DNA of 64,000 nucleotides from Paenibacillus thalictri (GCF_004307995.1 NZ_SIRE01000003.1:487459-551458); one strand, 5' to 3'; positions 24,656 to 32,067 are shown, counted from the stretch's first letter. Program-made: numbers and translations. Notes: generated by a model from the letters alone, not told the origin.

Positions 24656-26515
24656 ATGAAACCGACTATACGGCTAATTTTATTTTTATCGTTGTTTGCT
24701 TTTTTTCTTATTCCCCGCGTTTATGCGGATGAGCCGGTCCGGGTTTTCGTCAACGGATATCAAGTGATCTATAATCAGCTGCCTATTGTGGAGGAAGGGA
24801 ATACGATAGTGCCATTCAAACCTTCCATGGAGGCGTTAGGATATACCGTGCAATGGGACGAGGCGACCCAGACGATCACGGGCACCGCGCCTAATATGAA
24901 AGTGGAGCTGCAAGTGAATCGGCTCACCGGCTACATCAATGGAGAGTCCGCGGAATTGTCCGCGGCGCCGGCTATCGTCAAAGGTTCAACGTTTGTGCCG
25001 ATTCGTTTTTTAGGCGAAATATCCGGTGGGGACGTAACATGGGATCCGAAAACCAATCACATCGATATCGTTACGGATAAAGGTTATTACGTGTATAACG
25101 AAGTGATCCGGAATAACACGGAAGGAGCAAAGTATTGGCTTGAACAAGGCGCTAGCGCTAATTTTGCCAATAAGAACGATGGAGTCTCCTCCTTGGATTT
25201 GGCCGTGCATCATAAAAATGTCGAAATGGTAAAGCTGCTGCTCGAACACGGGGCGATCCCGGATATGATGAATCCCGTGCATCCGTTCATCGGAATCCAG
25301 CAAATCGATAGCGCCATCTATTACAAAAGCCCGGAGATTGTCAAATTGCTCATTCAATACGGCGCAAACCCGCAGAAGAAAGACCGGAACGGCGCAACAT
25401 TGGCTGAGCAGGTCAACCAAAACATAAAAGCGGCGAATTCCGAGGATGCAGCGACTTTTAAGGAAATTGCCGCCATTTTAAACGCTGCCGCAGATATTCC
25501 GAAGAGCAGCAGGTATGCCCGGTATTTTGCCGCAGGACCTTCGATGGAACCTACCGTTGCGGACAACGAACGGTTATGGATCGACAAGCAGTATTATCAG
25601 CTTCATTCCGTTTTGAGAAACGATCTGATTTTATTTGAGACGCAAGGCAAGTTGTATACAAAAAGAGTCATCGGACTTCCCACAGAAAACGTCAGCATTA
25701 ACCAAGAGCAGTTATTGATTAATGGTCAACGGTTTCCTTCCCTGGTTTTCCCGGGGAATATGAGGAATCGTAATGAGCTCTCTCTTGGGGATAACGAGGT
25801 ATTTGTGATAGGAGATAATTACAATAACAGTTTCGACAGCCGCGATATAGGTCCGGTTCCACTGGACCACATTGTTGGCAAAGTCATTCATATTGAGCAT
25901 ACCGCCAAACAAAGCGCTAAACAAAACACCGGACAAACCGCCGGGGAGAACCAAACTGCAATCCAGCCTGCGACCGTTAAGCAGTATAAACACGCTCCTG
26001 AAATGACGATTGATGATGCCAAGAAGTATACGGCAGTGATACATACGAATAAAGGCGATTTTACGATAGAGCTGTTTGCCGGCTCGACTCCAAAAACAGT
26101 AAACAATTTTGTATTTCTTGCCAAGGAAGGTTTCTATGACGATGTCATTTTTCACCGCGTCATCCAATCCTTTATGATTCAAACCGGGGACCCTACGGGA
26201 ACGGGCCGAGGCGGTCCAGGCTACAAATTCGAAGACGAATTAAATTCACCTTATTCTTATGAGCCGGGGATTGTCGCTATGGCCAATGCCGGCCCCAATA
26301 CGAACGGAAGCCAGTTTTTCATCTGCACGGGTGAGGATAGCCGGAATTTGGCGCAAATTCCGAATTACACGATATTCGGGCGAGTGACGGACGGGATGGA
26401 TACGGTGCTGGCTATCGCAGCCGTACCTGTCGCCACTCAAAAAGTAACGGCGGAAAAAAGCAGCCCGACAGAAAAAGTAGTTATCCAAAACGTGGATATT
26501 ATCGAATCGGAGTAA
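24656..26515 (+). CDS. Secreted fusion: CuAO-N domain, ankyrin, signal peptidase I, cyclophilin
   Basis: I chose the ATG at 24656: AGAGGTG precedes it, and a signal peptide follows (MKPTIRLILFLSLFAFFLIP, then VYA). The 619 residues hold four modules. Residues 27-140 are a CuAO N-terminal-like domain (VPFKPSMEALGYTV, FVPIRFLGEISGG). Residues 145-280 hold ankyrin repeats (SLDLAVHHKNVEMVKLLLEH, SPEIVKLLIQYGANPQ). Residues 288-415 are a signal peptidase I domain with the Ser in AAGPSMEPT (S296) and the Lys in TKRVIGLP (K336), plus GDNYNNSFDSRDIGPV. After a Gln/Ala/Thr linker (416-447), residues 456-595 form a cyclophilin with FHRVIQSFMIQTGD and GSQFFICTG. The catalytic residues of both enzymes look intact. 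The whole would lie outside the membrane without the usual SPase anchor. The gene stands alone between ybaK-like and queE. Confidence 0.88.
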   Translation: MKPTIRLILFLSLFAFFLIPRVYADEPVRVFVNGYQVIYNQLPIVEEGNTIVPFKPSMEALGYTVQWDEATQTITGTAPNMKVELQVNRLTGYINGESAELSAAPAIVKGSTFVPIRFLGEISGGDVTWDPKTNHIDIVTDKGYYVYNEVIRNNTEGAKYWLEQGASANFANKNDGVSSLDLAVHHKNVEMVKLLLEHGAIPDMMNPVHPFIGIQQIDSAIYYKSPEIVKLLIQYGANPQKKDRNGATLAEQVNQNIKAANSEDAATFKEIAAILNAAADIPKSSRYARYFAAGPSMEPTVADNERLWIDKQYYQLHSVLRNDLILFETQGKLYTKRVIGLPTENVSINQEQLLINGQRFPSLVFPGNMRNRNELSLGDNEVFVIGDNYNNSFDSRDIGPVPLDHIVGKVIHIEHTAKQSAKQNTGQTAGENQTAIQPATVKQYKHAPEMTIDDAKKYTAVIHTNKGDFTIELFAGSTPKTVNNFVFLAKEGFYDDVIFHRVIQSFMIQTGDPTGTGRGGPGYKFEDELNSPYSYEPGIVAMANAGPNTNGSQFFICTGEDSRNLAQIPNYTIFGRVTDGMDTVLAIAAVPVATQKVTAEKSSPTEKVVIQNVDIIESE

Positions 26516-26624
26516 AAACAGCCGCGAAACGGATGCCGGGCACGTCGGAGTGCCTCTCATGAATTTTCGCCCGCCGCATGGTATAATGGTAGTTGTTTTA
26601 CGTGCGGAAGGAGACAACAGGCGT

Positions 26625-27305
26625 ATGATGAATATCAAACTGCCGATGGTGGAAATATTTGAAACCGTCGAAGGGGAAGGCACCCGTGCCGGATTCCCGA
26701 CGGTGTTCGTAAGATTGTTTGGCTGCAATTTGCGCTGCTCATGGTGCGACACCAAATACAGCTATCCGCCCGAAGAAGCGGAATCGGTCATGACAATTGG
26801 CGAAATTGTGGAGGCCGTACGTGGTTATCGATCAACGCATATTTGCTTGACCGGCGGTGAACCGCTTTTGTACGGAGAGAAATCGCTTGCGCTGGTCCAG
26901 GCGCTGCTGACGATTGAACGAATCGCCGATTTGCATATCGAAACCAACGGTGCCGTCGATCTGGCTCCTTTTATGCGGAAGATCGATTCGCCGAAGGTCA
27001 GATACATTATGGACTACAAGCTGCCCGACTCCGGGGAAAACGATAAGATGATCGTCGATAATTTCGGCTTGCTGCGCGGGCAGGACGAATTGAAGTTTGT
27101 GATCGGCAGCGAGGCGGATTTCGAGGCGGCATGCGGCATATTGGAATGTCATTCGACCCGTGCGCTCCCGTTGTTCAGTCCCGTCTGGGAGACGATGCCT
27201 CCGGCCAAACTTGTGGAGCTTATGTTATCGAGGGGCTTATCGGGGGTTAAATTGAATATGCAGCTGCACAAAATCATTTGGGATCCGGCGGCAAGAGGCG
27301 TTTAA
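26625..27305 (+). CDS. queE: 7-carboxy-7-deazaguanine synthase
   Basis: This radical SAM enzyme converts 6-carboxytetrahydropterin to 7-carboxy-7-deazaguanine on the way to preQ0 and queuosine. The first residues (LPMVEIFETVEGEGTRAGFP) and the iron-sulfur motif GCNLRCSWCDTKYSY (C-x3-C-x2-C) are typical, and CLTGGEPLL follows. ATGs at 26625 and 26628 follow GGAAGGAG; an open frame from 26550 includes a TATAAT at 26582-26587 that looks like the promoter, so it is not translated. queC follows after 41 bases. Confidence 0.94.
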   Translation: MMNIKLPMVEIFETVEGEGTRAGFPTVFVRLFGCNLRCSWCDTKYSYPPEEAESVMTIGEIVEAVRGYRSTHICLTGGEPLLYGEKSLALVQALLTIERIADLHIETNGAVDLAPFMRKIDSPKVRYIMDYKLPDSGENDKMIVDNFGLLRGQDELKFVIGSEADFEAACGILECHSTRALPLFSPVWETMPPAKLVELMLSRGLSGVKLNMQLHKIIWDPAARGV

Positions 27306-27346
27306 CACCGCACAAGGAACGATAATCAGAAAGGTGAAATGCAAAG

Positions 27347-28048
27347 ATGACCGATTCAAAAAAAGCCGTCGTTATATTAAGCGGGGGGTTGGACAGCACA
27401 ACCTGCATGGGGATTGCCGAAAAAGCCGGCTATGAGCTGCTGCCCCTGACCTTCGATTATGGCCAGCGCCACCGCTTGGAGCTGGAGAATGCGCGGCGGG
27501 TGGCCGAACATTATGGCGTCAGCGACCGCCATAAAGTGATTAGCCTCGGTTTCTTGAAAGATTTCGGCGGCAGCGCGTTGACAGACGAAAACATCGATGT
27601 GCCGGATATGACCAAGGAAGGCAGCAATCAGGAAAGCATCCCGGTGACTTATGTGCCAGGCCGGAATTTGCTGTTTCTGTCGATTGCCACTTCTTACGCC
27701 GAAGCCAAAGGAGCGGAGGCGATCTACATCGGAGTTAACGCGTTGGATTACAGCGGGTATCCCGATTGCCGGCCCGAGTTTATCCGCAAAGTGGAGGAAG
27801 TGGTGGCGCTGGCGACAAAAGTCGGTGTGGAAGGGAAACCAATCCGCATCGAAACGCCGCTAGTCGAGTGGACCAAAGCCGATATCATCCGTGAAGGCAC
27901 CCGGCTTGGCGTGCCGTATCAGCTCACGACTTCATGTTACAACGGCAAGCAGGACGCTTGCGGCGTTTGCGACAGCTGCCGTCTTCGCCTAAAGGGTTTC
28001 GCCGAGGCGGGGCTAACCGATCCGATTTCTTATGCCGTTCACAGCTGA
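27347..28048 (+). CDS. queC: 7-cyano-7-deazaguanine synthase
   Basis: QueC uses ATP and ammonia to turn 7-carboxy-7-deazaguanine into preQ0. The PP-loop SGGLDSTTC lies at the start, with TFDYGQRH and YVPGRNLLFLSIATSYAE further on. The zinc site at the C-terminus is complete: CYNG-x4-CGVCDSC. The product is 233 residues. It is downstream of queE in a two-gene operon. No queD or queF is nearby, and no preQ1 riboswitch was recognised in the leader. Confidence 0.95.
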   Translation: MTDSKKAVVILSGGLDSTTCMGIAEKAGYELLPLTFDYGQRHRLELENARRVAEHYGVSDRHKVISLGFLKDFGGSALTDENIDVPDMTKEGSNQESIPVTYVPGRNLLFLSIATSYAEAKGAEAIYIGVNALDYSGYPDCRPEFIRKVEEVVALATKVGVEGKPIRIETPLVEWTKADIIREGTRLGVPYQLTTSCYNGKQDACGVCDSCRLRLKGFAEAGLTDPISYAVHS

Positions 28049-28133
28049 AGCAGCTGTTTGCCGATGCGCGCTGCAGGAAGTGCGCCGCTATGTATGAAAT
28101 GGTCATGCCTGCAGTAATCATATCCCGCAATAC

Positions 28134-28172
28134 AAAAAACCGTCAGGAGAGCTGTTCTCCCGACGGTTTTTT
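28134..28172. terminator. Bidirectional terminator between queC and the XRE gene
   Basis: AAAAAACCGTC-GGAGA pairs with TCTCC-GACGGTTTTTT. Both strands have a U-run, so it serves the two converging genes. Confidence 0.85.
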
Positions 28173-28250
28173 GTTTGTGGTGCCGGAAACTTGCTGCACG
28201 CAATAAAAACTTTCTCTCCAAAAGCGAATGTACTTCATCGAGAAGGCTGC

Positions 28251-28637
28251 TCATTTTTGCGCGCGCAGCTGCTTTTCCTTCCAGAATAGAGTGCTGAGCA
28301 TTCGCTCTATCCATTCTTTATCCTGCTCGGTCAGCTCCATGCCGTCAAAGACCAGATCGTTTTCCCGCAAAAATCTCCGCAAATTCACCGGCGCTTTTTT
28401 GTGCACAGCAAGCGTCTCGCGGGAGCGGTCCAAGTAGCCGGCCAGCTGCATCAGCTCCGGGTAGGGGATGTTTAAGCCCTCTGACAATTTCTGCAGCACA
28501 TCCGGGGACGGAACTCCGCGGTTGCCATTCTCCAATTGCGAGATATACGCGGCGGAGACGCCAGATCGGTCTGAAAGCTCACGAATCGTATAACCTTTCA
28601 GCTTGCGGTAATCTTTTAATTTACCATAGAAATCCAT
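28251..28637 (-). CDS. XRE-family HTH regulator
   Basis: This 128-residue protein has an N-terminal Cro/C1-type HTH (YRKLKGYTIRELSDRSGVS, then AYISQLENGNRG) and a helical C-terminus (LTEQDKEWIERMLSTLFWKE). The start at 28637 follows GGAGTG; further upstream codons lie in an A+T-rich control region. It resembles small SinR- or ImmR-like repressors but its target is unknown. It diverges from another XRE gene, and the shared 245-base gap has promoters for both. Confidence 0.85.
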   Translation of the reverse strand: MDFYGKLKDYRKLKGYTIRELSDRSGVSAAYISQLENGNRGVPSPDVLQKLSEGLNIPYPELMQLAGYLDRSRETLAVHKKAPVNLRRFLRENDLVFDGMELTEQDKEWIERMLSTLFWKEKQLRAQK

Positions 28638-28672
28638 AGTTTCGGCACTCCATTGTAATAAATATGTGGATA

Positions 28673-28700
28673 ATTGTAGAGAAAAGTAAAATATTGTTAA
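28673..28700 (-). promoter_or_regulatory. Promoter of the minus-strand XRE gene
   Basis: TTAACA, 16 bases, then TACAAT on the minus strand; the -10 lies about 36 bases before the ATG. Confidence 0.5.
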
Positions 28701-28811
28701 CATACATATAATACCAGTAACCATTAGGGTGGGGCAATATGGATTTTTTTCGCATTTGCTTGAAAATGTCTTCAGGGGAAAAGTATCATTTACATATGAA
28801 AACAAAAAAAG

Positions 28812-28839
28812 TTGCTTATGCAAATATAAATGATATAAT
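28812..28839 (+). promoter_or_regulatory. Promoter of the plus-strand small XRE gene
   Basis: TTGCTT, 16 bases, then TATAAT, inside a very A+T-rich block. AATATAAATG repeats around the -10. Confidence 0.6.
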
Positions 28840-28881
28840 ATAAATGGTAATTAATAGTAACATCTGGGGAGCGTTTGGAAA

Positions 28882-29091
28882 ATGAAAATTAAAGCGAATA
28901 CGGCTGAATTTGTGAAAGCACGGGTTTTGAAAGGCATGTCGCAGCGTCAATTGGCTTTGGAGTCCGGCTTAAGCCACTCTTATATCAGTCTGCTGGAGCG
29001 ATCCGTCAAAACGGTTGGGCCTCAAACGGCTAAGAAGCTTAGCGATATCCTGGAGAAACCGCTGGACCAGCTGTTTATCATAGAAATGTAA
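28882..29091 (+). CDS. Small XRE-family HTH protein, 69 residues
   Basis: The protein is little more than one Cro/C1-type HTH: RVLKGMSQRQLALESGLSHS (the recognition helix region), then YISLLERSVKTVGPQTAKKL. CTGGGGAGCG precedes the ATG. Such single-domain proteins act as dimeric repressors, or as co-regulators within phage-like or conjugative modules; no such module is evident here. Its divergent neighbour is another XRE protein, so the pair may cross-regulate. Confidence 0.85.
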   Translation: MKIKANTAEFVKARVLKGMSQRQLALESGLSHSYISLLERSVKTVGPQTAKKLSDILEKPLDQLFIIEM

Positions 29092-29108
29092 AAGAGTAGA
29101 AAAAAAGG

Positions 29109-29137
29109 TTTACTTCGGAAGGCTCGAGAGCTACGAT
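29109..29137 (+). promoter_or_regulatory. Possible promoter for the GyrI-like gene
   Basis: TTTACT (29109-29114), 17 bases, TACGAT (29132-29137). It leaves a leader of about 130 nt before 29274. Confidence 0.4.
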
Positions 29138-29273
29138 AAGATGAGTAGGCAAACCTGCGAGAACAGCCGCTTCATTAACAAGCTCGGCCATTTACGCTTT
29201 ACCGAAGCGGGCATCCATGAGAAGGTGAAGCTCTATTTCCATCATCATTTTTTGAAATGGAGGGCTTGAAGGT

Positions 29274-29789
29274 ATGCAAAGTTTGGTTTCTGTAAAAGTT
29301 GCGGTACAACCTTCGTTTAAGGCTCTGGCCGTACGGACTTCCGTAGACACGAGCAAAAGCGGCACACGGGAAGCATGGCGGATTTTGGAGGAACAACTTC
29401 AAGCGGGCGATCCTCGCCGGGTAAACTCGGATACCGCTTATGTATTCATTCCCCAGAAGGAATGGGCGGAAGGCGTACAGACGCTTTGGGTCGGACTGGC
29501 TGTTCATGAATTCGGCGAAGTTCCGCCGAAATTGGAACCGTTGACGATTCCTGAGACGCTTTGCGCCACGGTACGGGTACACGGCGGCGAAGCGCATATG
29601 AATGAGGCTTATGATGCGATGTTTTGGTGGCTGCAAGAATCGGAGGAATACGAACTCAATACCGGACAAGGCGTGCTGGGCATAGAGGCGAACCGGCTTT
29701 CTCCGGTCAATCCGTTTGTGATTCCTTATTCGCAAATGGATTTATTCGATTACGACATGTTATATCCGATCCGTAAACGCCGGAACTAA
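29274..29789 (+). CDS. GyrI-like / effector-binding domain protein
   Basis: This 171-residue stand-alone protein has the duplicated beta-alpha-beta-beta fold of the GyrI-like/AraC-effector-binding family (KALAVRTSV at the start; YVFIPQKEWAEGVQTLWVGL; ETLCATVRVHGG; the conserved Glu in GVLGIEANRL). Such proteins bind hydrophobic or cationic small molecules. It has no DNA-binding domain. TGGAGGGCTTGAAGGT lies before the ATG. The c-di-GMP riboswitch begins about 70 bases after the stop, so this gene is not its target. Confidence 0.8.
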   Translation: MQSLVSVKVAVQPSFKALAVRTSVDTSKSGTREAWRILEEQLQAGDPRRVNSDTAYVFIPQKEWAEGVQTLWVGLAVHEFGEVPPKLEPLTIPETLCATVRVHGGEAHMNEAYDAMFWWLQESEEYELNTGQGVLGIEANRLSPVNPFVIPYSQMDLFDYDMLYPIRKRRN

Positions 29790-29860
29790 CCGATCAGTTC
29801 ACAAAAATGTAATGTTCGGCATTGTTTTATTTCGGCAGCTGAGTATGATACAATAGGTCC

Positions 29861-29952
29861 GTAGAACCATCTCGATAATGGCAAACCTGACGAAAGTCCG
29901 GGACGCAAAGCTAAAGGGACTAAAGTGTGGACTATGTCAGCCAGCTGCCGAA
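29861..29952 (+). ncRNA. Cyclic di-GMP-I (GEMM-I) riboswitch
   Basis: The conserved core is visible: GGCAAACC, then the GAC-GAAA-GTC tetraloop stem, GGGACGCAAAGCTA, AGGGACTAAAG, and the closing CAGCCAGCTGCCGAA. These match the GEMM-I pattern, with the tetraloop docking into the P3 stem. A TATGAT at 29844-29849 with TTGTTT 16 bases upstream could be its promoter. A hairpin and T tract follow at 29974-30007, so the switch likely controls termination ahead of the 60-codon gene at 30072. Confidence 0.93.
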
Positions 29953-29973
29953 AGAAGGAGTCGAACGTTTTTG

Positions 29974-30007
29974 CCTCCCTTTTGGCTTTGTTTGGGGAGG
30001 ATTTTTT
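29974..30007 (+). terminator. Putative expression-platform terminator of the riboswitch
   Basis: CCTCCC pairs with GGGAGG (29995-30000) around a 15-base loop, followed by ATTTTTT. The large loop makes it weaker than usual terminators, which suits a switchable one. Confidence 0.5.
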
Positions 30008-30071
30008 ACGTTTGTAAAAACCTCTTCGGTTTATCGGGTTTTATAAAGATAGAGGAGGAGATCGATCACAG

Positions 30072-30254
30072 ATGGTCACAAAAATCAGATTGGATCAGTT
30101 GGAGAAGGAGCTTAGCGAGTTAGTCGGGGGAAAAGCGACGTTGGAAATTATGAGGCAGATGGAACATTCCTCCGAACAGGAACTGGTTGAAATGAGAGAG
30201 GCGTTTGGTAATCTGCTGGCGGCAACGATCCCGGCGGAAACCATCGTAAGTTAA
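30072..30254 (+). CDS. 60-residue protein under the c-di-GMP riboswitch
   Basis: A GAGGAGGAG site precedes the ATG. The peptide is helical and amphipathic (IRLDQLEKELSELVGGKATL, then MRQMEHSSEQELVEMREAFG), soluble, with no membrane segment or signal. I recognise no family. It is the only gene between the riboswitch and the next terminator, so it appears to be the regulated product. A small adaptor or anti-sigma-like role is possible but unproven. Confidence 0.7.
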   Translation: MVTKIRLDQLEKELSELVGGKATLEIMRQMEHSSEQELVEMREAFGNLLAATIPAETIVS

Positions 30255-30280
30255 TTGCTAGCAGCACAGTAAATGCATAC

Positions 30281-30598
30281 TTATACTCTAGAGTCCGGCG
30301 ACGAGCCGGGCTTTTTTGCGTCGTTTGCTTCCGGGGCGGTAGCCCGTTCCAGCACTTCAAGAAATACGAACGCCTGTTCGTTTGAATCGCCGCACATATC
30401 GATTGCCGCTTGTAAACTGGAGCATACGGCGGGACGCTCGGGCCGGCCGAACAGAAGGCATTTGTTGTCGCCAGTCAACTGTACGCAGCGCACTCCCGGC
30501 GGCTTGCCATTAGGCATGCCCGGTATCGGAGAAGAGATGGAAATGACGATGCAGCATGCGGCGCATCCCTGCCTGCATTCCATACGTTTGGCCTCCAT
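30281..30598 (-). CDS. YkgJ-type Cys-cluster protein
   Basis: This roughly 105-residue protein carries a Cys-rich YkgJ-like zinc/iron-binding cluster: CRQGCAACC near the start, then GVRCVQL, NKCLLFG and RPAVCSSL. The order CxxxCxxCC...C...C is typical of the family, whose role is unproven. The start at 30598 is uncertain: no strong ribosome binding site was seen, and a TATACT box about 22 bases upstream suggests a short leader. The 3' end overlaps the plus-strand terminator at 30295-30317. Confidence 0.75.
   Translation of the reverse strand: MEAKRMECRQGCAACCIVISISSPIPGMPNGKPPGVRCVQLTGDNKCLLFGRPERPAVCSSLQAAIDMCGDSNEQAFVFLEVLERATAPEANDAKKPGSSPDSRV
30295..30317 (+). terminator. Terminator after the riboswitch-controlled gene
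   Basis: CCGGC and GCCGG pair around GACGA, followed by GCTTTTTT. It lies within the last codons of the convergent YkgJ-type gene. Confidence 0.75.
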
Positions 30599-30655
30599 TC
30601 GGCTGTCATCTTTGAAACTAGTATACCATAATAGGAACATCATCGAATGGAAGCT

Positions 30656-30731
30656 TTCAGCTAACTTTCAGCGAACATTCAATAGACGTTAAGCTTTCCT
30701 TAATGTACCATTAAGATACTAAACCTATAAT
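30656..30731 (+). promoter_or_regulatory. Six 11-bp-phased hexamers plus -10, response-regulator type promoter
   Basis: Hexamers start at 30656 (TTCAGC), 30667 (TTCAGC), 30678 (TTCAAT), 30689 (TTAAGC), 30700 (TTAATG) and 30711 (TTAAGA), each exactly 11 bases after the last. TATAAT follows at 30726-30731, 15 bases after the start of the sixth. This is the layout of PhoP/OmpR-type core binding regions, which cover the -35 area. Confidence 0.8.
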
Positions 30732-30771
30732 TCAAAGTATCAAATAAAACCAAAGCAAAGGTGGCTAATAT

Positions 30772-31860
30772 ATGAAATCGTTAAGCAAAAAGATGATAAC
30801 CGGTACGATTGCAGCAAGTTTGTTGATTGGGGGAGCGGCTTTCGTTCAGAACCAGGCATTCGCTGACACGACTTCCACCTCTTCGACCCAAACCAAAGCG
30901 GATGCACGCGCGCAAAAAGACCACGCACCTCGTAAAGATGCGGGATACCGGGGCATTAACATATTTAAAGAAGCGGCAACGATACTTAACACAGATGAGA
31001 AATCGATCATGGAAGCTCTCAAATCGGGAAAAACGCTGGTCCAATTCGCACAAGACAAAGGCGTCACCGAAGATGCGCTGCTGCAAAAGCTGTCCGATGC
31101 GGAGTCGGCGGCAATCACCCAAGCGGTCACAGACGGCAAGCTGACCCAAGAGCAGGCCGATAAACAAACCGCAAATTTGGCCGATCGTTTGAAGAAAATG
31201 GTCGAAAATAGCGGAATGAACCGCGGTGGCGGAGACGGCAAAGGTTTTCCGGGAGCCGGCGGCCCGCAAAGAGGTCCGGGAGGCCACGGCTTCGCAGGGG
31301 GAGGCACCCTCAAAGAAGCGGCGACGATTCTCGGCTCCGATGAAAAAACGATTATGGAAGCAATCAAATCCGGCAAAACGCTGGCGCAAATCGCGCAAGA
31401 TAAAGGAATCACCGAAGATGATTTCCTGCAAAAGCTGGTCGCTGCGGAAACGGCTTCGCTGGACAAAGCGGTTACGGACGGCAAGCTGAAACAAGAGCAA
31501 GCCGATAAGATGAAAACAGGTCTTTCCGACCGCTTGAAAAAAGAAATTGAAAACAAGCAAATGTTTGGTTTCTCTGGACAAATGCGTAAACCTGGTGGTT
31601 TTGGACCGATGGGCAACGTGAAACAGCTGGCGCAAACGATCGGTATCACCGAAGATGAGTTGACTGCAGGGATGAAAGCGGGCAAATCGTTGGTGGAAAT
31701 TGCAGAGGAAAAAGGCATCAGCCGCGATCAATTGATCAGCAAGCTGAAAGACAGCTTGACTGAGCAGCTGAACAAAATGGTAGACCGCAAAGCTCAGCCT
31801 CGAGCCGACAAAAAAGCGGACCACACTTCTTCGGAACAGCCGGCTGCAACTACGAATTAA
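30772..31860 (+). CDS. Secreted three-repeat protein with Gly-rich hinge
   Basis: The 362-residue product has a signal peptide (MITGTIAASLLIGGAAFVQN, then AFA). Two near-identical helical repeats occupy residues 63-145 and 178-260; a shorter third lies at 281-338. The shared core is KEAATIL-x-DEK-x-IMEA-x-KSGKTL and, later, AVTDGKL-x-QEQADK. The design resembles the DUF2680 type of small exported helical repeats. The linker between repeats 1 and 2 is Gly/Pro-rich (GKGFPGAGGPQRGPGG). AAAGGTGG lies before the ATG. Its promoter carries six phased hexamers shared in layout with three other promoters in the window, which suggests regulation by one response regulator. Confidence 0.8.
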   Translation: MKSLSKKMITGTIAASLLIGGAAFVQNQAFADTTSTSSTQTKADARAQKDHAPRKDAGYRGINIFKEAATILNTDEKSIMEALKSGKTLVQFAQDKGVTEDALLQKLSDAESAAITQAVTDGKLTQEQADKQTANLADRLKKMVENSGMNRGGGDGKGFPGAGGPQRGPGGHGFAGGGTLKEAATILGSDEKTIMEAIKSGKTLAQIAQDKGITEDDFLQKLVAAETASLDKAVTDGKLKQEQADKMKTGLSDRLKKEIENKQMFGFSGQMRKPGGFGPMGNVKQLAQTIGITEDELTAGMKAGKSLVEIAEEKGISRDQLISKLKDSLTEQLNKMVDRKAQPRADKKADHTSSEQPAATTN

Positions 31861-31888
31861 TTAACAGACTTTCATATAAAGCTTGCGG

Positions 31889-31925
31889 CAACGTCCGGCC
31901 TTGTTTGGCCGGACGTTGTTTGGTG
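31889..31925 (+). terminator. Strong terminator after the repeat protein
   Basis: CAACGTCCGGCC and GGCCGGACGTTG form a perfect 12-base stem around TTGTTT, followed by a T-rich tract. Confidence 0.8.
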
Positions 31926-31962
31926 TTTGCGGGATGCGGCGGTTTTGCGCAGCAAGCAAATC

Positions 31963-32028
31963 TTGACAAATGAAAAGCAGAGAGCTAATCTAATACATAG
32001 ATTTACTATGCATATATAATCTATGTAT
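31963..32028 (+). promoter_or_regulatory. Promoter and PadR-type operator for the padR operon
   Basis: TTGACA (31963-31968), 17 bases, TAATCT (31986-31991). Directly after the -10 is the perfect inverted repeat ATACATAGATT (31993-32003) / AATCTATGTAT (32018-32028), 14 bases apart. Binding there would block transcription start, as expected for PadR autorepression. Confidence 0.75.
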
Positions 32029-32067
32029 GGAGTGAATGAAAGATAAAGCTAGGAAAGGAGCGGGAAG

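Noticed and set aside
29141..29269. 42-codon frame before the GyrI-like gene
   Set aside because: Its ATG falls at the predicted transcription start and no ribosome binding site is present.
29878..30123. 81-codon frame over the riboswitch
   Set aside because: It lies on conserved riboswitch sequence and its terminator; translation would be accidental.
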